Shown: in pieces, positions 43,491-52,392 of the stretch
How positions within the stretch are numbered: the first letter of the stretch is position 1
Layout: each line of letters begins with the position of its first letter
DNA from: Deltaproteobacteria bacterium ADurb.Bin207
GTDB taxonomy: Bacteria > Myxococcota_A > Polyangia > Polyangiales > Polyangiaceae
Direction of reading: 5' to 3'
DNA length: 64,000 bases
Assembly: GCA_002070115.1 (NCBI GenBank)
Contig: MWCO01000005.1
Span: 1-64,000 of the forward strand
The notes under the pieces: generated by a model
What the model was told of the DNA's origin: nothing
Database searches by the model: none
The model's input: only the letters and a program-made list of their open reading frames with translations
Made by a program: the position numbers and the translations under genes

Positions 43491-45785
43491 ATGAGACAGC
43501 GGCTATTTCGTCGTTATCGGTGGCTCAAAGGGATCGCTGTCGTTCTCACCATCCTTTTCGTTGGTTGTGACGATGAGGCTGATGGAGCGAAAGACACCGG
43601 ATCTGGGTTGGGAGGATCGGCAGGCAGTGGTGGGTCGGGAGGAGGTCATGGTGGAACAGGTTCGGCGGGGACCGTACCCACGGAGCCGGTAACGCTCGAC
43701 CCCTCGGATTTTACCTACCAGCTCGAAGAAAGCAGGGAGGACCTTGTGCTGTGGACGACTCCGGCCACCCACAAGCTTCGAACGATCGATCGTCCTGCTC
43801 CCACGATCCGGTCGGGGCTGCATTTGAGCGCGGCTCGTCGGGAATTCGAACCCGTTCAACTCATCGTGGGCCCAGCCAGCGGCACGGTATCGGCGCATGT
43901 CGAGCCGTTTTCAACTCTTGGTTCTGGACAACGGGTACAGCTTTCGGTCGTTCGTTACGAAAACGGTTGGGGCGAGTACCTCGATCCGGTCACCGGTGCC
44001 ATGCCGCTGTCCGAAGGGTACGGCCTTGGCCTCTGGCTTACCGTATATGTGCCCGACGATGCTTCCGCGGGCGACCACACGACTACGCTCACGCTGACAC
44101 CAAATCATGGCTCGCCGATCGTGGTACCGATTACGCTCCATGTATTTGATTTTGCCATTCCGGAAACGATTCACTTTGCGAGCCAGCTCAATGTCAACAT
44201 CAGCGCGTTGATTCCCGAAGGCGGCAAGGAACAAGTCGTCAAAGATATGCTGTTCGAGCATCGATTGACGCCAAAAAGCGTGACGTGGCCGAGCGGTTTC
44301 AACTGGAACATCACATGGGATTCATCTGCCTCACCCAACCGCTGCGAGATTTTTTTTGATGAGCCGGACGAGGGAGAGGCGTATTCCATCCAGCATCTTG
44401 CTAGAAAATACATTCATGGACAGGGATGGAATGGGATTGGATTTCCCAATGCCATGATCTTTCAATTCGTGGACAACGCCACACCTCGTCCCGACACATT
44501 CTGCGGCATTGCTCGTGGCGATCATCTTGGAACCGTGGCGTACAACAACGAGTGGTCTCAGTTTCTCTCCGCTCTCGACACCTATCTCGTCAGTCACGGA
44601 TACGAACAAAAAGCCTATTATTACGTGCAAAATGAACCGCAAAACGACGCGGACCATGCTCTTGCCAACCATCTATGCCGTTTGACGAAAGCGGCGGCGC
44701 CTCATTTGCGCATTGCGGTGAGTGACGAACCCAAACCCGAGATCGCCGAACACCCCAACGGTCCCTGCGGATACGATATTTGGATCGCGCACATACGAGA
44801 ATACAAAGAATCCTACGCGTGGAAGCGGCAACGCGAGTACGGAGAAAAGGTATGGTTCTACAGTTTGGACCACGATCCCGATCCATATTTCAATCCAACG
44901 CGAGTCGATGTTCAGGGTATGCATCAGCGGATCATTCCGTGGGCGGCGTGGGTTCATCGGATCACCGGCTGGGCGTATTATGATGGTGGGAGGTTTTTCG
45001 ACGGCTCTCGGCCTACGATTCGCGCCGAACTATTGCGAGAAGGGTTCGAGGATTACGAGTACTTATTTCTTGCCAATGGCGGCAATCACCCCAGGGTAGA
45101 TGAAACGAGCAGCGTCGATGCCACGGTCAAAAGTGTGGCTTCGAGCATGTCGAGTTGGAACGACGATGCTGACGCGTTGATGGTGCTGCGTCATGAACTC
45201 GGGCGCTATCTCGAGGGATCGCGCGATACGCTCCCCGTGCTTGAAGCACAAGGAAAAGCGCATCCACGAGCTTCGTACTATCTCAACTTCCAGGATCCGG
45301 CGGGCCCACCCACTGCCGAGCCATTGGTGGTGGATGGAAAAACTTATCGGAAGGTCGGTTGGAGTCCTTGGGACGACGAGCAAGCGTTCGGCTGGTTTGG
45401 AGAGAACATCGGCAATAGCGAAATCCTCCGGTCGGGCTATGACGATGTAGCGGGCTTCAACGAAGTCGAACGAAGCTATATTTACGATGACTACGGGCGA
45501 AACAACCGCTTCGAATTCGGTCTGGAAAACGGTGTCTACGAAATCACGATAGGGGTAGGTCGTGCGCGGCGAGGTTATCCGCACGATCCGCATACGGCGA
45601 TCATCGAGGGGACACGAGTCATCGACGATGAAGTCACGACGGAGGAGGCTCCGATGATCATTCGCAAGCAGAAGGTGACGTTGATGGATGGCAAGCTGAC
45701 GCTGGAAGTGGGAGGCAAGTCACCGAGCACCAATGATTGGGCTTATACTTTCCTTTCTTTTTTGTGGATCGAGCCCACGCAGTGA
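43491..45785 (+). CDS. lipoprotein with DUF4091-type glycoside-hydrolase-like domain
   Basis: 764 residues. A lipoprotein signal (IAVVLTILFVGCDDEA) and Gly/Ser-rich linker lead to a beta-sandwich (AARREFEPVQLIVGPASG) and a TIM-barrel-like region with NEPQNDADHA and ITGWAYYDGGRFFDGSRPTI, then REGFEDYEYLFLANGG, the hallmark of DUF4091. Members are predicted glycoside hydrolases with NEP/Glu-type catalytic residues; substrate is unknown. The C-terminal 150 residues (YRKVGWSPWDDEQAFGWFGE ... TYTFLSFLWIEPTQ-like tail) look like a malectin-type carbohydrate-binding module. It is surface-exposed if the outer-membrane lipoprotein reading is right. Confidence 0.82.
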   Translation: MRQRLFRRYRWLKGIAVVLTILFVGCDDEADGAKDTGSGLGGSAGSGGSGGGHGGTGSAGTVPTEPVTLDPSDFTYQLEESREDLVLWTTPATHKLRTIDRPAPTIRSGLHLSAARREFEPVQLIVGPASGTVSAHVEPFSTLGSGQRVQLSVVRYENGWGEYLDPVTGAMPLSEGYGLGLWLTVYVPDDASAGDHTTTLTLTPNHGSPIVVPITLHVFDFAIPETIHFASQLNVNISALIPEGGKEQVVKDMLFEHRLTPKSVTWPSGFNWNITWDSSASPNRCEIFFDEPDEGEAYSIQHLARKYIHGQGWNGIGFPNAMIFQFVDNATPRPDTFCGIARGDHLGTVAYNNEWSQFLSALDTYLVSHGYEQKAYYYVQNEPQNDADHALANHLCRLTKAAAPHLRIAVSDEPKPEIAEHPNGPCGYDIWIAHIREYKESYAWKRQREYGEKVWFYSLDHDPDPYFNPTRVDVQGMHQRIIPWAAWVHRITGWAYYDGGRFFDGSRPTIRAELLREGFEDYEYLFLANGGNHPRVDETSSVDATVKSVASSMSSWNDDADALMVLRHELGRYLEGSRDTLPVLEAQGKAHPRASYYLNFQDPAGPPTAEPLVVDGKTYRKVGWSPWDDEQAFGWFGENIGNSEILRSGYDDVAGFNEVERSYIYDDYGRNNRFEFGLENGVYEITIGVGRARRGYPHDPHTAIIEGTRVIDDEVTTEEAPMIIRKQKVTLMDGKLTLEVGGKSPSTNDWAYTFLSFLWIEPTQ

Positions 45786-45891
45786 TCCTCGCTTTCGTTC
45801 ACCATGTCCGAAGCCAGTGGATGCCAACAATGGCTGGTGATAGGTTCGTTTTCCTTCGAAAATGGATCGTGCGAACGTGAAGGAGGGTGTG

Positions 45892-46530
45892 GTGGAACCA
45901 GCGGAAACAAAACCATCCATTCGGCACTTCTCGCTCATTCGGGACTTCACGGTCGCGGACTTCATCACCTTGGCGAATGCGTCATCGGGTATGGGCTCGG
46001 TTCTTGCCGTGATGCAGCACCTCGTCACGGGGGAATCGAAATACTTGTGGGTCGCCTTTGCGCTTCTGCCTTTCGCGTTGGTATTTGATTATCTCGACGG
46101 TCGGATTGCACGATGGCGTTGCATGTCTTCCCTATTGGGAACTCAACTCGATTCTCTTTCTGATTTGATCTCCTTTGGCGTAGCGCCCGCGTCGTTGGCA
46201 TTTGCCGTGGGCATGCGTGGCGGGTGGGATGCGCTCGTATTGCTGTATTTTGTTGCGTGCGGCGTGGGTCGTCTGGCGAGATATAACGCCACCTGTGCCG
46301 ACCTATCCGACGAGACGGGTAAGGTGCGGTATTTCGAAGGGACGCCGATTCCGACGAGTCTACTTCTCGTCGCGGTGCTCTCTGTGCTCACCGCATACGG
46401 ATATACATTGGATCGTTTACCGCTGGGCGTGTGGACCTTGGGTCCGATGCAGCTTCATCCCTTGGTCTTGATGTATGCGGTGAGTGGATCGGCCATGATC
46501 AGCAAGACGCTTCGTGTTCCGAAGATTTGA
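45892..46530 (+). CDS. pssA: CDP-diacylglycerol-serine O-phosphatidyltransferase
   Basis: 212 residues from GTG 45892, chosen because AAGGAGG lies just upstream; ATG 45862 in frame is the alternative, without a ribosome binding site. The CDP-alcohol phosphotransferase signature D-G-x2-A-R-x8-G-x3-D-x3-D is complete: DGRIARW...LLGTQLDSLSD. Eight hydrophobic segments fit an integral membrane enzyme. It makes phosphatidylserine, the precursor of phosphatidylethanolamine. The type II (membrane) form fits a phosphatidylserine synthase. The gene's end overlaps that of rlmN by 32 bases on the opposite strand. Confidence 0.9.
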   Translation: MEPAETKPSIRHFSLIRDFTVADFITLANASSGMGSVLAVMQHLVTGESKYLWVAFALLPFALVFDYLDGRIARWRCMSSLLGTQLDSLSDLISFGVAPASLAFAVGMRGGWDALVLLYFVACGVGRLARYNATCADLSDETGKVRYFEGTPIPTSLLLVAVLSVLTAYGYTLDRLPLGVWTLGPMQLHPLVLMYAVSGSAMISKTLRVPKI

Positions 46531-47614
46531 CATGGGTTGGGTCCATGACGCTTTCCAGCCCTAATTGGCCGCAGGCTGCCCCGACATCCGCACCTCCGGA
46601 ATAACGGCGAACCACGGGAATGCCGTGGGAAGCGAGACGTTCTCGAAACCGTTCGGCTTGCTCGGGTTCACTAGGAACAAATGGGTCGGAAGGTCCTATG
46701 GGGTTATAGGCGATCAAGCTTATTCGTGGCGCCATCCCTGCTTGCTGAACGTACGCGTCGACGAGCGCAAGGAAAGCGTCCGCATCGCTTTCATGATCAT
46801 TGATTTCCCGCAACAAGGTGTAGGAAAGCATGGTCGCGATACGTGTTGTTTTTGCGTGTTGCGCAACGATTGCAAGCACATTGTGCAGTGGATTGGCGAC
46901 TTCCACGGGCATCAGAGCACGGCGTTTGATCGGATCGGCATGTCCGATGGAAATGCCGATTCTTGTTCGCGGCAATGCTTGCAACAATACGGGCAAAGGT
47001 TTGATCAATCCTGCGGAGCTTACGGTGATCGCTCGCCCATCGATCGCCTGAAGGCTTGGATCGGTCATGACACGAATGGCTTGAACGACTGCACTAACGT
47101 TGGCGAGGGGCTCGCCCATGCCTTGGAAGACGACCCCGTGGACTCGTCCATCGGTGGGAAGGTCATCGCGAACTTGACGAACTTGATCGACGATTTCCCA
47201 GGCGGCAAGATTTCTGCCCGTGCCGAGTCTGGCGGTGGCGCAAAAGGCGCAACCGAGAGCACAGCCAGTTTGCGACGATACACAAACGACGAAACGGCCT
47301 GGTTTCTCGAGGGGAATACGAACCGCCTCCACCAGCAGGCCATCTAGCGTTCGAAATCCATATTTGATGAACGGATCAAGCGCACTTGGACGTCGTGTCA
47401 CCCGCTCGAGCTGGTGCATGGGAACGGCATCGCGGACGCGTTGGAACGAATCCCGTCGAATCCCCGCGGGAGCATGGGGGGGCAACGAGCCCGTGCGATG
47501 AACGATAGACAGCAAACGCCGGGCCTCGGACATCTCGAGGCTTGGAAAACGCGTAATTAAATCCTCGGGCAACACCGACAGCAAAGAAGGTTCCGACACG
47601 ACGTCGGCAACCAT
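46499..47614 (-). CDS. rlmN: RlmN-family radical SAM methyltransferase (23S rRNA / tRNA A-C2)
   Basis: 371 residues from ATG 47614. The radical SAM cluster motif CALGCAFC (Cys 118, 122, 125) and the C-terminal methyl-carrying Cys in VGAACGQL, together with GMGEPLANV and ISIGHADPIKRRALMPV, mark the RlmN/Cfr family. RlmN methylates C2 of A2503 in 23S rRNA and of A37 in some tRNAs. Cfr, the C8 resistance enzyme, cannot be fully excluded, but the overall length and context (housekeeping genes) favour RlmN. It is divergent from tatB across a spacer that holds a perfect 14-base palindrome. Confidence 0.9.
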   Translation of the reverse strand: MVADVVSEPSLLSVLPEDLITRFPSLEMSEARRLLSIVHRTGSLPPHAPAGIRRDSFQRVRDAVPMHQLERVTRRPSALDPFIKYGFRTLDGLLVEAVRIPLEKPGRFVVCVSSQTGCALGCAFCATARLGTGRNLAAWEIVDQVRQVRDDLPTDGRVHGVVFQGMGEPLANVSAVVQAIRVMTDPSLQAIDGRAITVSSAGLIKPLPVLLQALPRTRIGISIGHADPIKRRALMPVEVANPLHNVLAIVAQHAKTTRIATMLSYTLLREINDHESDADAFLALVDAYVQQAGMAPRISLIAYNPIGPSDPFVPSEPEQAERFRERLASHGIPVVRRYSGGADVGAACGQLGLESVMDPTHVKSSEHEASC

Positions 47615-47730
47615 AGCGCAATCGGCGCAATGGGCGGAGCGGATCCTTGGGTCCAAGGCGCCGTTGATTTCAGGTGCCTGGACAGCAGCTCTTGGCTGAT
47701 TGCCAAATCATCTTTGCGACTAGGGCCATC

Positions 47731-47744
47731 GCAAGCTAGCTTGC
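47731..47744. promoter_or_regulatory. perfect 14-base palindrome upstream of tatB
   Basis: GCAAGCTAGCTTGC is a perfect self-complementary 14-mer lying 5 bases before the probable GTG start of tatB, in the spacer divergent with rlmN. Its placement suits an operator or a hairpin masking the tatB start, but it could be chance. Confidence 0.35.
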
Positions 47745-47749
47745 CACCG

Positions 47750-48301
47750 GTGCTCGGTCTGTCGTTCACAGAAATCGTGGTGGTTCTTCTGGTTGCCGTC
47801 GTGGTCATTGGTCCACGCCAGCTCCCAGTCATGCTTAGAACGGCAGGGCGTTGGATCGCGAAGTTGCGACGGATGGCTTTCGACATGCGTACGCAAAGCG
47901 GGATCGACGATATTTTGCGCAAGGAGGGGCTCGACAAGGACCTTCGTCAGCTACAAGCGTTGATGCGTAGGGGCAACGTGCTCGATGCGTTAGCCATCGA
48001 TGTGGATGCGGAGATTGCGCGAGAAAAACCTTCAAAAACGGATTCTGAAAGGTTGCCGTTGCGCGAGCCCGACGACCTGGACATGCGGGATCGGGAGTAT
48101 CCCGTGGCAGGGGTGGACGCTTATGGCCTCGGAATGGATGATTTGGATCCGTACCGAATGCTCGACGAAAAACGTGGTTTGGATGAAGCGGAACCCGCGG
48201 GGCCACAGAGTTTGGATAGCTCGAAGGATTCATCGCACGATTCGTTTTCGGATGACAACATCGACGTGAAACGAGCGGACTCGGATCAGGCGAAAGCATG
48301 A
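47750..48301 (+). CDS. tatB: Tat translocase subunit TatB
   Basis: 183 residues from GTG 47750 (TTG 47741 possible). The N-terminal helix LSFTEIVVVLLVAVVVIGPRQLP with its conserved Glu and the GP hinge, followed by an amphipathic helix (VMLRTAGRWIAKLRRMAFDM) and a long acidic tail, is TatA/B-like. The 100-residue tail and its position before tatC favour TatB. It forms the twin-arginine signal-receptor complex with TatC. tatC overlaps its stop by 4 bases. No tatA is adjacent; it must be elsewhere. Confidence 0.88.
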   Translation: MLGLSFTEIVVVLLVAVVVIGPRQLPVMLRTAGRWIAKLRRMAFDMRTQSGIDDILRKEGLDKDLRQLQALMRRGNVLDALAIDVDAEIAREKPSKTDSERLPLREPDDLDMRDREYPVAGVDAYGLGMDDLDPYRMLDEKRGLDEAEPAGPQSLDSSKDSSHDSFSDDNIDVKRADSDQAKA

Positions 48302-49068
48302 CGGAAAATAGTGGCGAGAAAACGATGACCTTTTGGGAGCACCTGGACGAACTCCGTGTGCGTGTCCGTCGTGCTCTCATCGCCTTTATTTTGACTTCGG
48401 TCGCGGCATGGTACGCCCGCGAATACGTGCTGGCGGTGTTGGTTTATCCTTTTCAAAAGGCGTGGCTCCAACAGAACTTACCGGGCTCTCCGCAGCTTCA
48501 TTTCGCAGCACCAAGCGATGCATTCGTAGCTTATGTCAAGCAATCGATGATTGCAGGGGCGGTATTCGCGGCGCCCTTCATTTTTTGGCAGTTGTGGGCA
48601 TTCATTGCACCGGGCCTTTATGCGAAAGAAAAGAAAACGGCGCTGCTATTCGTGGTTTTTTCCACGCTATTGTTTGCGATGGGTGGCGTATTCGGTTGGA
48701 CCGTGGCGTTTCCTACCGCGTTCGGTTATCTGCTGAGTCTTTCTGGTTCGGTGGGCGCCGATAGCGTCGCGATCACACCCACCGTGATGATGACCGATTA
48801 CTTGGACTTCGTGGGTCGATTGCTATTGGCGTTCGGAATCATCTTTGAAATACCACTCGTATCCCTGTTTTTATCGATGTCCGGCATCATCAATTACAAA
48901 CAAATGTGGAAGTTCGGGCGCTGGTTCGTATTGATTGCCTTCACGCTCGGAGCCGTACTCACGCCTCCCGATGTCACGAGCCAGCTCGTCATGGCGATTC
49001 CCATGTGCTTGTTGTACCTGGTGTCGATTGGACTCGCCTATGTGTTCGGTCGAAAGCCCGCCGCTTGA
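48298..49068 (+). CDS. tatC: Tat translocase subunit TatC
   Basis: 256 residues, six helices. TatC blocks are present: FWEHLDELRVRVRRAL, APSDAFVAYVKQSMIAG, FWQLWAFIAPGLYAKEKK and GWTVAFPTAFGYLL, with the conserved Glu after FEIPLVS and TPPDVTSQLVMAIPMCLLYL. It recognises twin-arginine signal peptides and exports folded proteins with TatB. Start overlaps tatB by ATGA. Confidence 0.95.
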   Translation: MTENSGEKTMTFWEHLDELRVRVRRALIAFILTSVAAWYAREYVLAVLVYPFQKAWLQQNLPGSPQLHFAAPSDAFVAYVKQSMIAGAVFAAPFIFWQLWAFIAPGLYAKEKKTALLFVVFSTLLFAMGGVFGWTVAFPTAFGYLLSLSGSVGADSVAITPTVMMTDYLDFVGRLLLAFGIIFEIPLVSLFLSMSGIINYKQMWKFGRWFVLIAFTLGAVLTPPDVTSQLVMAIPMCLLYLVSIGLAYVFGRKPAA

Positions 49069-49218
49069 TGTGTCCAGCCGTCGGCTCGCCATGTCAGACA
49101 CCCCGTGCCTACCGCTCGTGTCTGTCAAGTCGTTATTGCAAGAATTTGCATAAAGCACGTTTCTGAGGTCGTTGGCCACCAGCATGGCGAAGACTCTGGT
49201 ATCGTGGTGAGAATACGC

Positions 49219-50427
49219 ATGTCTATTCGCGCCACAGGGGAGTTGCTGAACCACGCATTGGTCGACCGCCTGACAGCGGACATGGCTTCGGCCGTGCGAC
49301 GACGACCCGCCCATGAGGTGCGTCTCGCGGGCGTCCTTCGAGCGCTAACGCAATACAGCACAGCGCTTCGTGGCGCGGTCGCAGCGGGAATGGAAACGCT
49401 CGTTCGTCGCGGCTCCTACGATCGAAGCCTTTATATGGCAGGTATTCGCGCTTTGGGAGAGATCGACGACGAACGCGCGGGTACTTTGCTCAGCAAAGCA
49501 CTCTTATCGTCAGAAGAGGCGGGTGGCATGGCGACGCTTTGCGCGGCAAGCTTTTCACGCCATCCACTGGCGGCCGACCCCCTTGCCAAAGTGGCCACGA
49601 GCCGTCATCCCCATCTTGCATTTCTAGCAGAAGTGGCCCGCGCTGCCCGAGGCGAATGCGATGGAACGCACATGACGGCCATCGCTCCGAAGATCAAAGA
49701 AAGCCATCGAATAACCATGTGCGAACGGGTTTTCGTTCCGCTTTCGCGATTCGACCGTTTGCCCGCGACGGTTGCCCCTGCCCTCGCGATACTACGCGAT
49801 GCCGAACGGCATCTTGGCCGTTGGTTGGTTCTTGCACAAATTGCCACTCGCTGTTCCGATCCCGCGCCATTGGCGGAAGCTCGGGACCGAAGCAAGGCCG
49901 GTCCTTCCAGTGCGAGAGCCGCTTGGTCCTTCGTGGCGTGGGCATTGTCGGGAGAGACCGAACCTCCCACGGCGCGCCCCACGGCCGAACTCATTGCCAG
50001 ACTCAGTGACCGTCCCACCGCGGATCGAGACTCCGCTTTTCTGTTCCGCCTCGCGGCCGTACGGGCCCCCACCTGCCGCAGTATGCTTGAAAACACTGCG
50101 AAATCCGCACCCTTAGAAGAGGAAGGGGCCATTCGCGCCGCGTGCTTTCTTGTCAAAGACTATGACCGCAAGGATTTGCGCGACGCTCTCATCGTCACTG
50201 CCAAAACCGCAAAACGCGAAGATCTTCGCGGGTTGGCCATGGCGGCCCTTTGGGATGCCGGGGACAAATCTACATCGTTCGCTCTTGCGAAACCCGTCTC
50301 TCGTTCACGCTCTCTCCCCACCGCGGCCTGGGCCGGACTCATCCAAGCCGCTCACGAGCATCAGTGGGATCACCAACTCATGGACGAACCCACCTTTCGT
50401 CGATTGCAATGGGGATGGTTAGAATAG
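49219..50427 (+). CDS. HEAT-like repeat protein, function unknown
   Basis: 402 residues from ATG 49219, where GGTGAGA lies upstream; upstream codons in frame look non-coding. The protein is almost wholly helical with repeated HEAT/armadillo-like units (VLRALTQYSTALRGAVAAGM, YMAGIRALGEIDDERAGTLL, and later EDLRGLAMAALWDAGDKSTS). Such solenoids bind other proteins. No signal peptide or catalytic motif is seen. The next gene, a secreted protease, starts within its last codons, so they are cotranscribed. Confidence 0.75.
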   Translation: MSIRATGELLNHALVDRLTADMASAVRRRPAHEVRLAGVLRALTQYSTALRGAVAAGMETLVRRGSYDRSLYMAGIRALGEIDDERAGTLLSKALLSSEEAGGMATLCAASFSRHPLAADPLAKVATSRHPHLAFLAEVARAARGECDGTHMTAIAPKIKESHRITMCERVFVPLSRFDRLPATVAPALAILRDAERHLGRWLVLAQIATRCSDPAPLAEARDRSKAGPSSARAAWSFVAWALSGETEPPTARPTAELIARLSDRPTADRDSAFLFRLAAVRAPTCRSMLENTAKSAPLEEEGAIRAACFLVKDYDRKDLRDALIVTAKTAKREDLRGLAMAALWDAGDKSTSFALAKPVSRSRSLPTAAWAGLIQAAHEHQWDHQLMDEPTFRRLQWGWLE

Positions 50428-52217
50428 CTCTTACAACCTCGTTGGCCGCCTTATCTCTTGGCATCGCCGCTGCTCCCGCTTTGGCCGACCAACCGCAATC
50501 TGTCGTAGTCATCGTCGACGACGATGACGATGACGGCAACTTTGAGCCAGATCTCCTGCAAAACAAGGCTATTCCTCCCCCAGACCTGGTCGAATTGCCC
50601 AACCTATCCGCCTTCAGCGGCAAACCAATTCCATCAACCGATGCCGTTCGTTTCGTTCATCAGGGAAAGCCGTTGGCGGTAGGTACCCCTTTACCTTCCC
50701 GTGATGTGAGGTTGCAGGCTCTTGTTCCCGGTCAGCACGTGGTCACGTTTGCCTCCCATCCGCTACACGTTCGAGCCATTCGAATCATGGCTCTCGATGG
50801 TGCTTCGAAACCCGTAAGTTTCACCTCCTCCCATGCCTCGTTTCAAAGGACGCCTCCGGATCGCATCGACGACGTAACGCGTCCCCATGGGGATCCTGAT
50901 GCCTTGCGTTTTGTGCTGGTAGGGATGAAACGAGATCTGCCTGAGCATGTGAGGATTGATTCACGAGCGCAAGACGGCACGCTCGTGGACACGCTTCAAC
51001 GAGCAAAGCTCGTAGATGTTCCCTGTCCACCGGGCACAGCGCGGGAGTTGCATTGCCGAAGTACATGGCCGGTGCGGGTAGTATCTGATCCCATGGACCA
51101 ATCACATCCGTTGGTTGTGGATCGTTCGGTCCGGGCGGTTCTTGGAGGAGGTCTTGTCGTTCGGGTGGGGGATCTCGCGCAGCAGATTCGCGTGGGAGGG
51201 CCCCGTTCCACTCGTTATGGTCCCATCCAACGGCTCAAAGGAAACCTTCGCATCACCGTTCCGCGCACCTGGCCCGGGGGCGTACCCGTGTTGGATTCGG
51301 ACTCGGCGGCCGCCATGGACATGGCGCGGGAGCAATTTGCGGGTGCCAGTGCAATCTGGGCGCAGTGTGGCGTTACCTTCGGGGAGCCGGGGCCGGACAC
51401 GATCCGATTGCTCGACCCGCCTCCTCCTTTTCTACTCGCGATCGGCTGTGGGCTCGGACTTCCCGCTTCGGGCGGAGTCGTGCGTTTTTCGATCGAGGAC
51501 CAATCGCTGCAAGTGCCTGTGCCAGCAGGATTTTCCCCCGAACAAGCGGCGCGGCGCATCGCCCGTGAAATCGAAGCCATGGGCTTTCGCGTCACTCGCT
51601 CTTCCAATGCCAGAATTGGCCCCGGTGCTTTGCCAGAAGTCGATCTTATGGTTTTCCGACAGGATGGCACGCCGGCCCATCTCGCGAGTGTGCAAGGGGA
51701 GCCTTTGACGACGGACCCAACGCTGGCCGTTTGTGTGGGGCGCGTGGACTTTGCCCAGGGGCTTCGCCACTTTCTCGACCTGGATTCCATGACGGGTACG
51801 GTGGAGGAACGAACCTTATTGAAGTGGTTCGATGACCGGGATCCGCGAACGCTCGACGCGGTCTTCATCCCGGCTTTCGGCAGGGGGGGAGGTCGAATCG
51901 GCGAATCGTTCATCGGCACGGACCGTTCCACGCTGCGCAACATGGTGTTGGTGGACCGGGTCGGACTGAGTGCCTCGAACGCCTCTCACACGCTCGCACA
52001 CGAACTAGGCCATGTTTTGTTAGACGTTCCCGGCCATCCCGACGATTACGGGTTGGACACGCCGACGTTGTTGATGGACTCGGATGCGGCCAATGCTTCT
52101 TCTTTTGGCCCACGGCGATTGAGAATCGAAGATTGCGAGCGTATGTGGCAGCAATCGGGCCCCCGAGCACCGGTGGCTCTGTTGCGTCCTTGGCCTTTTC
52201 AACCGCTTTCCAAATAA
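50409..52217 (+). CDS. secreted metzincin-like metalloprotease
   Basis: 602 residues from ATG 50409 (a second ATG is at 50415), overlapping the HEAT gene by 19 bases. A signal peptide (LTTSLAALSLGIAAAPALAD) precedes a short Asp run (VDDDDDDGN) and a long beta-rich middle part. Near the C-terminus HTLAHELGHVLLDVPGHPDD gives HExxH, and LLMDSDA supplies a Met-turn as in metzincins. The third His comes seven residues after HELGH rather than the usual five, so zinc geometry may differ. Earlier, an AREQFAGASAIWAQCGVTF segment recalls the helix in pregnancy-associated-type metzincins. Substrate unknown. Confidence 0.78.
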   Translation: MGMVRIALTTSLAALSLGIAAAPALADQPQSVVVIVDDDDDDGNFEPDLLQNKAIPPPDLVELPNLSAFSGKPIPSTDAVRFVHQGKPLAVGTPLPSRDVRLQALVPGQHVVTFASHPLHVRAIRIMALDGASKPVSFTSSHASFQRTPPDRIDDVTRPHGDPDALRFVLVGMKRDLPEHVRIDSRAQDGTLVDTLQRAKLVDVPCPPGTARELHCRSTWPVRVVSDPMDQSHPLVVDRSVRAVLGGGLVVRVGDLAQQIRVGGPRSTRYGPIQRLKGNLRITVPRTWPGGVPVLDSDSAAAMDMAREQFAGASAIWAQCGVTFGEPGPDTIRLLDPPPPFLLAIGCGLGLPASGGVVRFSIEDQSLQVPVPAGFSPEQAARRIAREIEAMGFRVTRSSNARIGPGALPEVDLMVFRQDGTPAHLASVQGEPLTTDPTLAVCVGRVDFAQGLRHFLDLDSMTGTVEERTLLKWFDDRDPRTLDAVFIPAFGRGGGRIGESFIGTDRSTLRNMVLVDRVGLSASNASHTLAHELGHVLLDVPGHPDDYGLDTPTLLMDSDAANASSFGPRRLRIEDCERMWQQSGPRAPVALLRPWPFQPLSK

Positions 52218-52335
52218 GCGAATGTAGTCAAATAGCAGCCGATTCCAGACACACGCTCTTGCCAATCTCCCAAGGATTTTGCGGGAAAGGCCACACGTTC
52301 ATCGCCGCTGCGGGGTGAGCCTGGTGGAGCTTCGT

Positions 52336-52344
52336 TGCTATGAT
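52336..52344 (+). promoter_or_regulatory. candidate extended -10 promoter of the ASH-domain gene pair
   Basis: TGCTATGAT is an extended -10 (TGn-TATGAT, one mismatch) 48 bases upstream of the ATG at 52393. No good -35 is visible at 17 bases, which is usual for extended -10 promoters. Confidence 0.35.
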
Positions 52345-52392
52345 TCGAATCGTTGGTTGCCTAGGGCCGGTGTTCCCCGCTACACTTGCAAT

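Noticed and set aside
52331-52344. sigma-54-like TGGAGC ... TGCTA before the ASH-domain operon
   Set aside because: The GG to GC distance is one base short of the strict -24/-12 register, so it is not counted as a sigma-54 promoter.
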